Below, one piece after another: positions 31,492-41,006 of a stretch of 64,000 nucleotides of DNA (the first letter of the stretch is position 1; each line of letters opens with the position of its first letter). The DNA is from Candidatus Aenigmatarchaeota archaeon (GTDB taxonomy: Archaea; Aenigmatarchaeota; Aenigmatarchaeia; CG10238-14; SCSR01), in contig JACPJU010000001.1 of assembly GCA_016187385.1 (NCBI GenBank), positions 525,144-589,143 of the forward strand, written 5' to 3'. The notes below the pieces were generated by a model that was given only the letters and a program-made list of their open reading frames with translations, did no database searches and was not told the DNA's origin. Both the position numbers and the translations under genes were made by a program.

Positions 31492-32511
31492 ATGGAACTG
31501 CTTCAGAAACTGCTCAATTCTTATGGCGTCAGCGGAGATGAAGGCGAAATCCGGGATTTAGTCCAGAAGGAAATCAAAAAATATGTTGACGAAACATATA
31601 TAGACAAAGTAGGGAATCTGATAGCTCACAAAAAGGGAACTGCGCCCCGGATAATGCTGGCAGCCCACATGGATGAAATAGGTCTCATTGTAAAGAGAAT
31701 CAACCAGAAAGGCAAAATAGTTTTCTCAACTATCGGCGGTATTGACATATCAACGTTGATAGGGCAGCGAGTTGTTGTGCAGGGCGACAAGAAAGAAGCG
31801 GTTGGTGTGATAACATTGGATGCTTTATCTTCTGGCGACCCAGTCAAAGAACTGCCCAAAATCACGGATTTGTTTATCGATACGGGATTGGACAAAGAGC
31901 AACTGGCGAAATCTGGAATTAAAATCGGCAACTACATCCGCTTTTATGGAAATGATTGTTGTTTTGCCGGTAATGGTGAATTCATATGTGGCAAGGCTTT
32001 GGACAACAGGGTGGGATGTTATGTTTTGATAGAACTGGCAAAGTTGCTGCAGAAAGAGAAACATGATATTTACTATGTCTTTACTGTAGAAGAAGAAGTA
32101 AGCTCATACGGCGCCACAACATCAGCATATTCCATAAGTCCAGTCTGGGCTATCGTCATCGATACGACAACAACAGATGATGTCTACAGCACGCCTACGC
32201 GATCTCTAGGCGGCGGTCCGTGCATAACAATAAAGGATGCAACCACTATTGGAAACAAGTGCGTGAACAAATGGCTTGAAGACACGGCAAAGAAAAACAA
32301 CATACCGATTCAGTATGATGTCAGCGAATATGGAGCTACGGATGCATTGACTATTTCAGTTTCACGCGGCGGAATACCAACAACAGCTGTCTCCGTGCCG
32401 GTGAGAAACATCCACACGGTCATAGGCATGTCAGATACAAACGATATAAAAAACACAATAAAACTTCTGCAGCTCGCCCTAAGAAAGCCTCCTAAAGTTT
32501 GCCTTGTCTAG
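31492..32511 (+). CDS. M42-family aminopeptidase
   Basis: A 339-residue co-catalytic zinc peptidase: 'IMLAAHMDEIGLIV' (His/Asp ligand), 'GKALDNRVGCYVLIEL', 'YYVFTVEEEVSSYGA' (Glu-Glu), 'AIVIDTTTTDD' and 'VPVRNIHTVIGMSD' (last His). M42 enzymes of archaea are large tetrahedral aminopeptidases that finish peptide breakdown. It overlaps the convergent permease gene by 33 nt. Confidence 0.92.
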   Translation: MELLQKLLNSYGVSGDEGEIRDLVQKEIKKYVDETYIDKVGNLIAHKKGTAPRIMLAAHMDEIGLIVKRINQKGKIVFSTIGGIDISTLIGQRVVVQGDKKEAVGVITLDALSSGDPVKELPKITDLFIDTGLDKEQLAKSGIKIGNYIRFYGNDCCFAGNGEFICGKALDNRVGCYVLIELAKLLQKEKHDIYYVFTVEEEVSSYGATTSAYSISPVWAIVIDTTTTDDVYSTPTRSLGGGPCITIKDATTIGNKCVNKWLEDTAKKNNIPIQYDVSEYGATDALTISVSRGGIPTTAVSVPVRNIHTVIGMSDTNDIKNTIKLLQLALRKPPKVCLV

Positions 32512-33780
32512 TTCTTTCTTGTTGTCTTTAAAAAATCGATAAACCACAAACCCAATCATCAACAATGCCACAGAGTACGATAGGATGTCATAACTGACGT
32601 TCATCAGCAGGAAAAAAGTCGTAACTATGCCAACAAGAGGCAATACAGGGAACTTGCCTATATTGAAAGGAACCTTGAAGCCTCTCCTTGATTTGGGCTG
32701 CTTGTATCTCAACTGGATCACACACAGGTTAACGACAATAAACGAGATGAAAATAAGAGAATCTGCTAAATAGCCCACCTTTTCGATGTTGCCCATGAAA
32801 ACAAAAAGGACAGCCAAAAGACCGACTGTTGCTATGGCTACAGAAGGCGAACCCGTTTTTGGATTGACGTATGAAAGAATTTTTGGCAGTGACCCTTCTC
32901 CAGACATGCCGTATGCTATTCTTGATGCTGCCAAAAGAACCAACAATGCTGTGTCAAACGTTGCAACCAGCGCTATTGCAGACATGATGATTGATGTGTT
33001 CCTGCCCAGAGTCTTAGATGCAACATCAGCCAACGGCGAATCAGATGCGCTCAAACGCTCCCATCCGAGCACGCTTACGGCCGACAGGGATACAAGAATG
33101 TACATTATGGTTGTGATTATGATCGCCAATATCAATGCACGCGGCACTATCTTTCTCGCACCTTTCGTTTCCTCAGCCAGTCTCACCAATTCCTCGAATC
33201 CTATGAATGCGAAGAAAATAAGCGCGGCGGCACTGAAAATTCCAGTGACTGATTTCACTTCAAAATAATTAATCGAACCGATGTGCGGCAGGGCAACAAA
33301 AATTATCAGAAACAATCCCAACGCTTCGATTATGCTGAAAATCACGGCAAGAGAAATTGATTGCTTGACTCCCATAAAATTGATAATAGACATGACAACA
33401 ATCAGAACAATGGCTGCTGTAGTCATCGGAACCGGTGTCATGGCATTCAGGTATCCTGCGAATCCCAGCGATACTGTTGAAGCGGCGGTCGCCCCAGCCA
33501 GAATTAGCAGCCATCCGGTGAACCACGCGACTGTTTTTCCCAAGCCCTGTCTCGTGTAGACATACTCAGCCGCGGCTTTCGGGAACATGCTCGACAATTC
33601 AGCATAACTCAATCCTGTTATGCCAGATATAACAGCCGCAATAATGAAAGACATCCAGACAGCGTTGCCAGCGAGACCTGCGGCTTTTCCCACCAGCGCA
33701 TAGATGCCAGCACCTAGGATTATTCCCACCCCGACTATCGTCAGTTCAAACAGTCCGAGAACTCTTCTTAGTTTTGCCAT
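32479..33780 (-). CDS. APC-family amino acid permease
   Basis: From ATG 33780 ('MAKLRRVLGLFELTIVGVGIILGAGIYALVGKAAG') the protein has 433 residues and about 12 helices. The helix-1 break 'GxGIILGAGIY' and 'FFAFIGFEELVRLAEETKGA' in helix 6 are APC hallmarks. It lies divergent to the GTPase/carbamate kinase/OTC genes, so it may take up arginine, citrulline or ornithine, which is inference. Confidence 0.9.
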   Translation of the reverse strand: MAKLRRVLGLFELTIVGVGIILGAGIYALVGKAAGLAGNAVWMSFIIAAVISGITGLSYAELSSMFPKAAAEYVYTRQGLGKTVAWFTGWLLILAGATAASTVSLGFAGYLNAMTPVPMTTAAIVLIVVMSIINFMGVKQSISLAVIFSIIEALGLFLIIFVALPHIGSINYFEVKSVTGIFSAAALIFFAFIGFEELVRLAEETKGARKIVPRALILAIIITTIMYILVSLSAVSVLGWERLSASDSPLADVASKTLGRNTSIIMSAIALVATFDTALLVLLAASRIAYGMSGEGSLPKILSYVNPKTGSPSVAIATVGLLAVLFVFMGNIEKVGYLADSLIFISFIVVNLCVIQLRYKQPKSRRGFKVPFNIGKFPVLPLVGIVTTFFLLMNVSYDILSYSVALLMIGFVVYRFFKDNKKELDKANFRRLS

Positions 33781-33820
33781 CAAATAATAGATTAATTCTA
33801 GAAAAGATAAAGTTAGTTCA

Positions 33821-35122
33821 ATGGGAAGAATCAAAACAATTATTCTTGGGGCGGCGGGAAGAGACTACCATAACTTCAATATGGTTTTTCGCGATAATCC
33901 CAGATATGAAGTTGTCGCTTTTACCGCTACTCAAATACCAGGAATATCAGGAAGAAAATATCCAAAAGAACTTGCTGGAAAATTATATCCTCACGGAATA
34001 CCAATCCATCCCGAGAAGAATCTACCGCAACTTATCAAGAAATTCAAAGTTGATCAAGTTGTTTTCGCTTATTCGGATGTCAGTCATGAATATGTGATGC
34101 ACAAGGCTTCTGTCGTTTTATCTAGTGGCGCAGATTTTGTTTTGCTCGGTCCAGAGTCTACAATGTTGAAATCATCCAAGACAGTTATCTCAGTTACAGC
34201 TGTTCGAACAGGTTCTGGCAAAAGCCAGACTACAAGAAAAATCGCGAAAATTCTCATAGGTAGAAACAAGAAAGTTGTTGTCATTCGGCATCCTATGCCT
34301 TATGGTGATTTGAAAAAACAAGTATGCCAAAGATTTGCAAGTTATGACGATTTGGATAAAAACGACGTGACTATAGAAGAGCGCGAAGAATATGAGCCTC
34401 ATATCGAGAATGGAATTGTTGTGTACGCAGGCGTTGATTACGGGAAGATTTTGAAGGAAGCTGAGAAAGAAGCAGATGTAATAATTTGGGACGGAGGTAA
34501 CAACGATTTTTCATTTATCAAATCAGACTTGTATGTTGTAGTCGCTGACCCCCACCGTGCAGGTCATGAATTGGCATATCATCCAGGCGAAACGAATCTA
34601 AGAATGGCTGATGTCGTAATTGTGAATAAAATCGACTCTGCTAAAAAATCAGACATACAGAAGGTGATCAAAAATACAAAATCAGTCAACCCAAAGGCGA
34701 AAATCATCCTAGCCAAGTCTGTTGTGACCGTTGACAAGCCGTCATTAATCAAGAATAAAGAAGTCCTGATTGTTGGTGACGGGCCGACGTTAACCCATGG
34801 CGGAATGACGTATGGTGCAGGAACTATAGCCGCAAAGAAATACAATTGCAAGATTGTCGACGGGAGAAAACATGCAATAGGATCTATCAGAGATGTTTAC
34901 AAACGTTACCCTCATTTAGTCGAGCTGCCGGCTATGGGCTACAGCAAGAAACAGATAAAAGAATTGGAGAAGACCATCAATTCGGCAAAATGCGATGCTG
35001 TTATCGACGCGACGCCTGTCAATCTCTTGAGGCTGATTAAGATAAATAAGCCAGTCGCACAGGTTGATTATGAACTGGAGGAAGTTGGGAAATTGAATTT
35101 GAAGAAGGTTATAAAACTATGA
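33821..35122 (+). CDS. P-loop GTPase of the cyclic 2,3-diphosphoglycerate synthetase-like family
   Basis: A 433-residue protein: N-terminal Rossmann-like part ('TIILGAAGRDYHNFNMVFRD...'), Walker A 'VTAVRTGSGKSQTTRKIAK', 'DVIIWDGGNNDFSF' and 'VIVNKIDSAKKSD' (NKxD). This is the COG2403-type predicted GTPase, related to cDPG synthetase. It overlaps carbamate kinase by 4 nt. Its constant company with carbamate kinase and OTC suggests a role in carbamoyl-phosphate or arginine breakdown, unproven. Confidence 0.82.
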   Translation: MGRIKTIILGAAGRDYHNFNMVFRDNPRYEVVAFTATQIPGISGRKYPKELAGKLYPHGIPIHPEKNLPQLIKKFKVDQVVFAYSDVSHEYVMHKASVVLSSGADFVLLGPESTMLKSSKTVISVTAVRTGSGKSQTTRKIAKILIGRNKKVVVIRHPMPYGDLKKQVCQRFASYDDLDKNDVTIEEREEYEPHIENGIVVYAGVDYGKILKEAEKEADVIIWDGGNNDFSFIKSDLYVVVADPHRAGHELAYHPGETNLRMADVVIVNKIDSAKKSDIQKVIKNTKSVNPKAKIILAKSVVTVDKPSLIKNKEVLIVGDGPTLTHGGMTYGAGTIAAKKYNCKIVDGRKHAIGSIRDVYKRYPHLVELPAMGYSKKQIKELEKTINSAKCDAVIDATPVNLLRLIKINKPVAQVDYELEEVGKLNLKKVIKL

Positions 35123-35964
35123 AACTTGCTGTCATCGCTTTAGGCGGCAATTCTCTAATCCATCCGAAAGAAAGAGGAACATCTGAAAAACAGATAGAAA
35201 GAGTAAATAAGACAGTTTCGTATCTAAAGCCGGTAATAAAAAAGTTTTCTTTGGTTTTAACGCATGGATCGGGACCACACGTGGGTAATTTATTATTGCA
35301 ACAAAAAATTTCTAAAAAACTATTACCTGAAATGCCTTTAGACACTTTAGATTCAATGGTTCAAGGGCAACTAGGATATTGGATACAACAAACTGTAGAA
35401 AACGTTTTGCATAAGAATGCTGTAACAATTATTACTCGTGTACTGGTTGACAAAAAAGATAAAGCATTCAAGCATCCTACAAAGCCTATAGGTCAAAAGT
35501 CTTGGAAAAAGATAGTGGCTTCGCCAAAGCCGATTGAAATTCTTGATATAAAAGAGATTGAAACTTTGATTAAGAAAAATTTCATAGTTGTTGCATGCGG
35601 TGGCGGGGGGATTCCTGTCATTGAAAAATCAGGCAAATACGTGGGAATTGAAGCTGTTATAGACAAGGACTATGCAACACAAAAGTTAGCATCGCAGTTG
35701 AAAGCTGAAATGATAATCTTCCTTACTGATGTGGATTATGTTTATCACAATTATGGGAAGTCAAATCAAAAACCACTCCGAAGATTAAATGTCAATGAAG
35801 CCATAAAATATATTAGAGAAAACCAATTCAAAGAGGGTTCTATGAAGCCAAAGATTGAAGCCAGTGTAGAATTCCTGAAAAAAGGCGGGAAGAAGGTTCT
35901 AATCACCTCACCTGAAAAATTAAACCTCGCGTTAAAAGGCAAAGTCGGAACTGCGATTGAATGA
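35119..35964 (+). CDS. arcC: Carbamate kinase
   Basis: A 281-residue amino-acid-kinase-fold enzyme: 'LAVIALGGNSLIHPKERG', 'LVLTHGSGPHVGNLLLQ', 'VVACGGGGIPVIE', 'DKDYATQKLASQLKAEMIIFLTDVDYVY' and 'GSMKPKIEASVEFLKKGGK'. It makes ATP from carbamoyl phosphate. Slightly shorter than the usual 310 residues. It is sandwiched with 4-nt overlaps between the GTPase and OTC. Confidence 0.92.
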   Translation: MKLAVIALGGNSLIHPKERGTSEKQIERVNKTVSYLKPVIKKFSLVLTHGSGPHVGNLLLQQKISKKLLPEMPLDTLDSMVQGQLGYWIQQTVENVLHKNAVTIITRVLVDKKDKAFKHPTKPIGQKSWKKIVASPKPIEILDIKEIETLIKKNFIVVACGGGGIPVIEKSGKYVGIEAVIDKDYATQKLASQLKAEMIIFLTDVDYVYHNYGKSNQKPLRRLNVNEAIKYIRENQFKEGSMKPKIEASVEFLKKGGKKVLITSPEKLNLALKGKVGTAIE

Positions 35965-36830
35965 AAAAAGATTTGTTGTCCATAAATGATTTGTCAAAGA
36001 ATGACGTGGAAAAGATATTCGAAATGACGGATAAATTAAGAAACAAACATACTAGTCATCTAAAAGGAAAGAACATTGCACTAATTTTCCAGAAACCATC
36101 GACAAGAACAAAAATTTCCTTTGAGGTTGCTATCAATCAACTAGGCGGAAATGCAATAAGCTTGAACTGGAACGAGCTTCAATTGGGAAGAGGAGAGACA
36201 GTTGAAGACACGGCAAGAGTTTTGGAGAGATATGTTGATTCTATAGTTGCAAGAGTGTTTTCTCATGACGATCTAGTAAAAATGGCAAAAATATCAAAAG
36301 TTCCTGTGATTAACGCATTATCAGATTTAGAGCATCCATGCCAGGCTTTGGCTGACTTGTACACCATCAAACAAAAGAAGAGAAAACTAACAGGATCGAA
36401 GATAGTCTTTCTTGGAGACGGCGCCAATAATACTTTTCACTCTCTGATTCTGGCGTGCGAAAAATTCGATATGGATATTGTTGTATCATGTCCGAAAAAT
36501 TACAAACCGGAAATTAGGGCCAATTACAAAATTATAGAAAATCCAGAAGAAGCTGTTAAATCCGCCGATATTTTATATACAGACACATGGGTGAGTATGG
36601 GACAAGAATCTGAAAAAGAAAACAGAATTAGAGATTTACAAAATTATCAACTTAATTCCAAATTAGTCAAATCCGCAAAGAAAGACGTTATTGTGATGCA
36701 TCCACTGCCGGCTCACCGCAATTCAGAAATAACATCTGATGTCATGGATGGCAAGCATTCTGTCGTTCTTGATCAGGCCGAAAACAGATTGCATACCGAG
36801 AAAGCGATTCTATGCCTTTTAATCAAATAA
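35961..36830 (+). CDS. argF: Ornithine carbamoyltransferase
   Basis: A 289-residue enzyme with 'FQKPSTRTKISFEVA' (STRT carbamoyl-phosphate site), 'HPCQALADLYTI' and 'DILYTDTWVSMGQE'. The C-terminal 'VMHPLPAHRNSEIT' carries HPLPA where the ornithine-site HCLP is usual. Next to carbamate kinase, it may run from citrulline to carbamoyl phosphate for ATP, or in biosynthesis. A possible fragment of its 3' end lies at 37120-37161. Confidence 0.88.
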   Translation: MKKDLLSINDLSKNDVEKIFEMTDKLRNKHTSHLKGKNIALIFQKPSTRTKISFEVAINQLGGNAISLNWNELQLGRGETVEDTARVLERYVDSIVARVFSHDDLVKMAKISKVPVINALSDLEHPCQALADLYTIKQKKRKLTGSKIVFLGDGANNTFHSLILACEKFDMDIVVSCPKNYKPEIRANYKIIENPEEAVKSADILYTDTWVSMGQESEKENRIRDLQNYQLNSKLVKSAKKDVIVMHPLPAHRNSEITSDVMDGKHSVVLDQAENRLHTEKAILCLLIK

Positions 36831-36845
36831 AAACCAACTAGTTTT

Positions 36846-37100
36846 ATGGCTAAAGTAAGAAAAAGAAATGGAAAATTGCAGCTTTTTGACAAGAGTAAAA
36901 TAGTGAAAGCATGCAAAAAATCAGGTGCCAGTATTAAATCTGCGATAATGGTTGCGGAAGAAGTCGCCAAGAAGGTGGGCAATACAACAATAAGGGCAGA
37001 GAGGCTATCGAAAATGGTTATAGGGTCTCTCAGAAAAAGAAACAAAAGAGCGGCGCAAAGTTTTGTGGCATTCGTGAAGAGAAAATATTCAAAGAAATGA
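36846..37100 (+). CDS. Stand-alone ATP-cone domain protein
   Basis: An 84-residue protein that is an ATP-cone and nothing else ('VRKRNGKLQLFDKSKIVKACKKSGASIKSAIMVAEEVAKKV...MVIGSLRKRNKRAAQSFVAFVKR'). ATP-cones sense ATP/dATP in NrdR and reductases; a free one could be a regulatory subunit. It lies 15 nt after OTC on the same strand. Confidence 0.75.
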   Translation: MAKVRKRNGKLQLFDKSKIVKACKKSGASIKSAIMVAEEVAKKVGNTTIRAERLSKMVIGSLRKRNKRAAQSFVAFVKRKYSKK

Positions 37101-37119
37101 TAAGACTCAAGTAATATAC

Positions 37120-37161
37120 ATGCTTCAGGAAGGATTGCATACTTGGTGTGCTATCCAATGA
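37120..37161 (+). pseudogene. Possible orphan 3' fragment of the OTC gene
   Basis: CAGGAAGGATTGCATAC resembles CAGGCCGAAAACAGATTGCATAC near the OTC 3' end, giving 'LQEGLHTWCAIQ*' against 'LDQAENRLHTEKAIL'. Only about 10 nt run without a break, so this may be chance. It lies beyond the ATP-cone gene, the same geometry as the stronger cases. Confidence 0.25.
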
Positions 37162-37201
37162 TAAACCAAAACTTTTCTTTTAAGAAATCAATTATTAATT
37201 A

Positions 37202-38677
37202 ATGCCAGTTTCAACCTACAAGATATTAATCGACGGAAAGTGGATTTCAAGCGAATCAGGAGAAACTTATTCTCGCGTTAATCCCGCAAATTACAGCGAA
37301 GTTATCGGCAAATTCCAGCAAGGAAACGAGAAAGATGTCAACAAAGCCGTGGATGCGGCAGAAGACGCTTTCGAGAAATGGAGGGAAGTCCCACCGCCGA
37401 AAAGAGGAGAAATTCTATTAAAAGTTGCACAATTATTGAAAGAGAACAAGGAAGAGTTATCCCGCGTAATGACGCGTGAAATGGGTAAGGTTCTAGCAGA
37501 GACGCGTGGTGATGTGCAGGAAGCCATCGATATTTGCGAATACATGGCCGGTGAAGGAAGAAGATTATTCGGCAGAACAACGACAAGCGAACTGCCAAAC
37601 AAATTTTCAATGACTGTAAGACTTCCATTGGGACCAGTCGCATGCATTACACCATGGAACTTTCCAATCGCTATCCCTGCATGGAAATTATCCGCAGCTT
37701 TGATTTCAGGCAATACAGTTGTGTTCAAGCCGTCAAGTGATACACCATTGTGTGCGATAAAGTTTGTTGAAATTCTAGAGAAAGCAGGTTTGCCGAAAGG
37801 TGTTGTCAATCTTGTAACAGGTCCTGGTGAAACCGTAGGCACTCGCCTCGTAAAACATAAAAAAATCCGAGCAGTTTCCTTTACAGGGCATAAAGACACT
37901 GGTACGCAAATCTTGAAAGAGGCAGGCATCGGTAAGAGAGTGGGTTTGGAGTTGGGGAGCAAGAATCCGATAATTGTGATGGACGATGCGGATCTTAGAC
38001 TTGCTTTGGACGGCGTTTTATGGGGAGCTTTCGGCACTTGCGGTCAGAGGTGCACGGCTGCCAGTCGTGTGATTGTGCACAAGAAAGTAGAACAAAAATT
38101 CGAGAGAATGCTTGTGGAAAGAACAAAGAAACTAAGGTTAGGCAACGGGCTGAATCCAAAGACAGATGTGGGGCCTCTTGTGAACAAAAAAGCACAAGAA
38201 AAAGTCACCAAGTACATAGAAATAGGTGAACACGAGGGGGCTAAATTATGTTGCGGCGGCAAAACACCAAAATTAAAAGGGTGGTTTGTTGAGCCTACTG
38301 TTTTTACTAATGCTTCATCAGATATGAAAATCTTTCAGGATGAGATATTCGGTCCTGTTGTTTCTTTGACAGAAGCAGGGAATCTGGATGAAGCTATTGA
38401 TTTGGCTAATGCTGTGGAGTATGGATTGAGTTCGTCCATTTACACAAACAACATCCAGAATATCATGAAGGCTGTCAAATATCTTGAGTTTGGTCTGACT
38501 TATGTTAACGCATCTACAATAGGCTCTGAGGTTCATCTTCCATTCGGCGGGGCGAAAGCTTCTGGCAATGGATTCAAAGAAGCGGGATGGACTGGAATAA
38601 ACCTTTTCACGGAAGAGAAGACCGTTTACATCGATTATAGTGGAAAATTACAAAGGGCACAGATTGACATCGAGTAA
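37202..38677 (+). CDS. NAD(P)-dependent aldehyde dehydrogenase
   Basis: A 491-residue ALDH: 'CITPWNFPIAIPAWKLSAALISGNTVVFKPSSD', 'VSFTGHKDTGTQILKEAG', 'GLELGSKNPIIVMDDADL' (Glu) and 'GAFGTCGQRCTAASRVIV' (catalytic Cys). Close in pattern to aminoadipate-semialdehyde/succinate-semialdehyde type enzymes. A promoter-sized gap and TTAATTAATG precede the start. Confidence 0.92.
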   Translation: MPVSTYKILIDGKWISSESGETYSRVNPANYSEVIGKFQQGNEKDVNKAVDAAEDAFEKWREVPPPKRGEILLKVAQLLKENKEELSRVMTREMGKVLAETRGDVQEAIDICEYMAGEGRRLFGRTTTSELPNKFSMTVRLPLGPVACITPWNFPIAIPAWKLSAALISGNTVVFKPSSDTPLCAIKFVEILEKAGLPKGVVNLVTGPGETVGTRLVKHKKIRAVSFTGHKDTGTQILKEAGIGKRVGLELGSKNPIIVMDDADLRLALDGVLWGAFGTCGQRCTAASRVIVHKKVEQKFERMLVERTKKLRLGNGLNPKTDVGPLVNKKAQEKVTKYIEIGEHEGAKLCCGGKTPKLKGWFVEPTVFTNASSDMKIFQDEIFGPVVSLTEAGNLDEAIDLANAVEYGLSSSIYTNNIQNIMKAVKYLEFGLTYVNASTIGSEVHLPFGGAKASGNGFKEAGWTGINLFTEEKTVYIDYSGKLQRAQIDIE

Positions 38678-38727
38678 ATCAGAGGAAATTCATAACTTTT
38701 AAATCCTTTACTGTCCTCTAATTATTT

Positions 38728-39447
38728 ATGACAACTACACTTGCCGTTGCCTATACAATCGAGGAAGCTTTGTCTGAACTGGCAAAAAATATAATACCTC
38801 TTAGAGAGGCGGATTTCAACTCATTGGGAGCTTACAATTATCCTCCAAGATCCGAAAGGCCAGTTTCACTAAAGACTGAAGATGGCGAAAGAGAATTAAC
38901 AAGAAAAGAAGGTGTGATCGTAAGATTGCATCTGCCAGAACAGGTACTGCTTTTTCAAATGCTAGAACCCAGATACGGTCCATTGGAACACGGTTCCTTG
39001 GAAAGGCAACTACAAGCATGCTATCATCCTGATGGCCAATTGTACAAAGAAAAGGTTTTGATACCCTTCTGGGTGTATACCGGAGAGATGGGCAGGAAAT
39101 CTGAAGGCGGGCGTGAATATGGCAAGGTTGTTAAAGTAGAACCTATTGCAAGACCATCTCAAAATATTGTTTTTGAGGATGAAAAAATGCAACAATCAGA
39201 TACAACTGATTATAAGTTTGTTCTAAGGAGGTCGCATATTGCAATACCAACTAAAAACGGTTATTTTGATAGAATAGGAGATGTTGAAGGAAAAGGCGAT
39301 TGGAATGGTGAATATCAGGATGAGAATGGTCGTTCTGCTGTCGGGTGCGACGGGGGCTCTGGGGGGCGGAGGCTCATCGCGTATGCGGTCGGGCCGTTGC
39401 TCAGGGACGACTTCGGCGTGCTGGGTACGTGGCGAAAGCCCTCTTAA
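38728..39447 (+). CDS. Hypothetical protein with GC-rich 3' end
   Basis: A 239-residue protein of unknown family ('VAYTIEEALSELAKNIIPLREADF...'). The first 200 codons have the AT-rich codon use of the region. The last 36 or so codons ('AVGCDGGSGGRRLIAYAVGPLLRDDFGVLGTW') switch abruptly to G/C at third positions. The tail may be of foreign origin or constrained by RNA structure. TATA box CTTTTAAATCC lies about 27 nt upstream. Confidence 0.55.
   Translation: MTTTLAVAYTIEEALSELAKNIIPLREADFNSLGAYNYPPRSERPVSLKTEDGERELTRKEGVIVRLHLPEQVLLFQMLEPRYGPLEHGSLERQLQACYHPDGQLYKEKVLIPFWVYTGEMGRKSEGGREYGKVVKVEPIARPSQNIVFEDEKMQQSDTTDYKFVLRRSHIAIPTKNGYFDRIGDVEGKGDWNGEYQDENGRSAVGCDGGSGGRRLIAYAVGPLLRDDFGVLGTWRKPS
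39340..39447. other. GC-rich patch of about 105 bp
   Basis: In a genome that is otherwise AT-rich, this stretch is roughly 70% G+C, starting sharply at the codons for 'SAVGCDGG' and ending at the stop. It includes small stems such as GTCG-GGTG-CGAC. It might be a structured RNA element or a horizontally acquired 3' end. Confidence 0.6.
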
Positions 39448-39608
39448 TAAATAAATTTTTACAATTCCATTTTCTATTTGTCCCGGCGATGAATCCGGAC
39501 TACACGCTTGCACATAGCACATTAGAGTTTCAATTGCAAAATTCAATCAGGAATGTAAACTTGAGAGAATTTAAAAATATAAGAGTATGATGAGTATATA
39601 GTGATTTC

Positions 39609-41006
39609 TTGGAATCCTGTAACTTGGGCTTAATCGGCTTGGCTGTAATGGGAAAAAACCTTGCGTTGAATATCGAAAGCAGAGGATTTTCCATAGCTGT
39701 GTATAACAGAACTACATCCATAACAGAAGAATTTGTCGGCCAGCACAAAGACAAAAAAATCTCTGGTGCCAAGTCACTAGAAGAATTTGTATCATCTCTG
39801 GACAAACCAAAAAAAATAATTATTATGGTCAAGGCTGGTGAGGCTGTTGATCTGGTCATAAGTCAGCTCTTGCCTTTTCTGGAAAAAGGAGACGTAATAG
39901 CAGATGCAGGAAATTCGTTTTTCAAAGATACAGTCAGAAGGTCAAAAATGCTTGAAGAAAAAGGACTCTATTTTGTGGGTACGGGAGTTTCTGGCGGCGA
40001 AGAAGGGGCATTGAAAGGACCCAGCATCATGGTTGGCGGAAGCGAAGAAGCATGGAAACACTTGCAACCTTTCCTTGAAAAGATTGCGGCAAAAGCTTTT
40101 GACGGCTCACCTTGTTGCGCTTATCTGGGAACAGACGGTTCTGGACATTATGTCAAGATGATTCACAACGGTATTGAATACATAGACATGCAATTGATCA
40201 GCGAAGCTTATCATTTGTTAAAAGAAGTTGGACTGTCCAATGAAGAAATTAGCAATATTTTTGATGATTGGAACAAAGGACGCTTGAATTCTTATTTGAT
40301 TGAAATAACTTCAAAAATTCTCAGAAAAAGAGATTCTGAAACAGGGGAATTTCTAGTGGATGTGATTTTAGATGAAGCCGAACATAAGGGAACGGGAAAA
40401 TGGGCATCACAAGATAGTCTGGATTTGGGTGTTCCTGTCTACAGTCTTAATACAGCAGTATTGGCTCGTTTTATGTCAAGCCTCAAAAAGGAACGAGTTG
40501 CGGCAAGCAAATTAATCGAAAAAAATTCTGTCATAATAGAAAACAAAGAACGATTTGTACAACAAGTTCATGACGCTCTTTACGCTTCTAAGATATGCGC
40601 TTATGCCCAAGGTTTTGCACTTCTTTCCGCAGCATCAAAAGAATACAACTGGAGTCTGAATTTGAAAAACATAGCGCACATCTGGGAAGGGGGATGCATA
40701 ATCAGGGCTAAATTCCTGGAAAACGTAAAATCAGCGTTCGATAAAAACACACAGAATTTAATGATGGACAACTATTTCTTTGACATTATAAAAGAAAGTG
40801 AAAATAGTTGGAGAGATGTTGTAACATTTGCCGTTAGAAATAAAATACCAATTCCGGGATTTTCTTCTGCATTGACCTATTACGACAGTTATTTTTCCGA
40901 GAGACTTCCGGCTAACTTGATTCAAGCACAGAGAGATTTCTTCGGAGCGCATACATATAAAAGAACAGATAAAGATGGTGTATTTCATAGTGATTGGAAT
41001 GATTAG
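39609..41006 (+). CDS. gnd: 6-phosphogluconate dehydrogenase (decarboxylating), bacterial type
   Basis: A full-length, 465-residue Gnd: '[29 protein letters not shown]', '[12 protein letters not shown]', '[21 protein letters not shown]', '[22 protein letters not shown]' and '[22 protein letters not shown]'. It converts 6-phosphogluconate to ribulose 5-phosphate with NADP. The start is TTG at 39609. Oxidative pentose-phosphate enzymes are uncommon in archaea, so the gene was probably acquired from bacteria. Confidence 0.93.
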   Translation: MESCNLGLIGLAVMGKNLALNIESRGFSIAVYNRTTSITEEFVGQHKDKKISGAKSLEEFVSSLDKPKKIIIMVKAGEAVDLVISQLLPFLEKGDVIADAGNSFFKDTVRRSKMLEEKGLYFVGTGVSGGEEGALKGPSIMVGGSEEAWKHLQPFLEKIAAKAFDGSPCCAYLGTDGSGHYVKMIHNGIEYIDMQLISEAYHLLKEVGLSNEEISNIFDDWNKGRLNSYLIEITSKILRKRDSETGEFLVDVILDEAEHKGTGKWASQDSLDLGVPVYSLNTAVLARFMSSLKKERVAASKLIEKNSVIIENKERFVQQVHDALYASKICAYAQGFALLSAASKEYNWSLNLKNIAHIWEGGCIIRAKFLENVKSAFDKNTQNLMMDNYFFDIIKESENSWRDVVTFAVRNKIPIPGFSSALTYYDSYFSERLPANLIQAQRDFFGAHTYKRTDKDGVFHSDWND

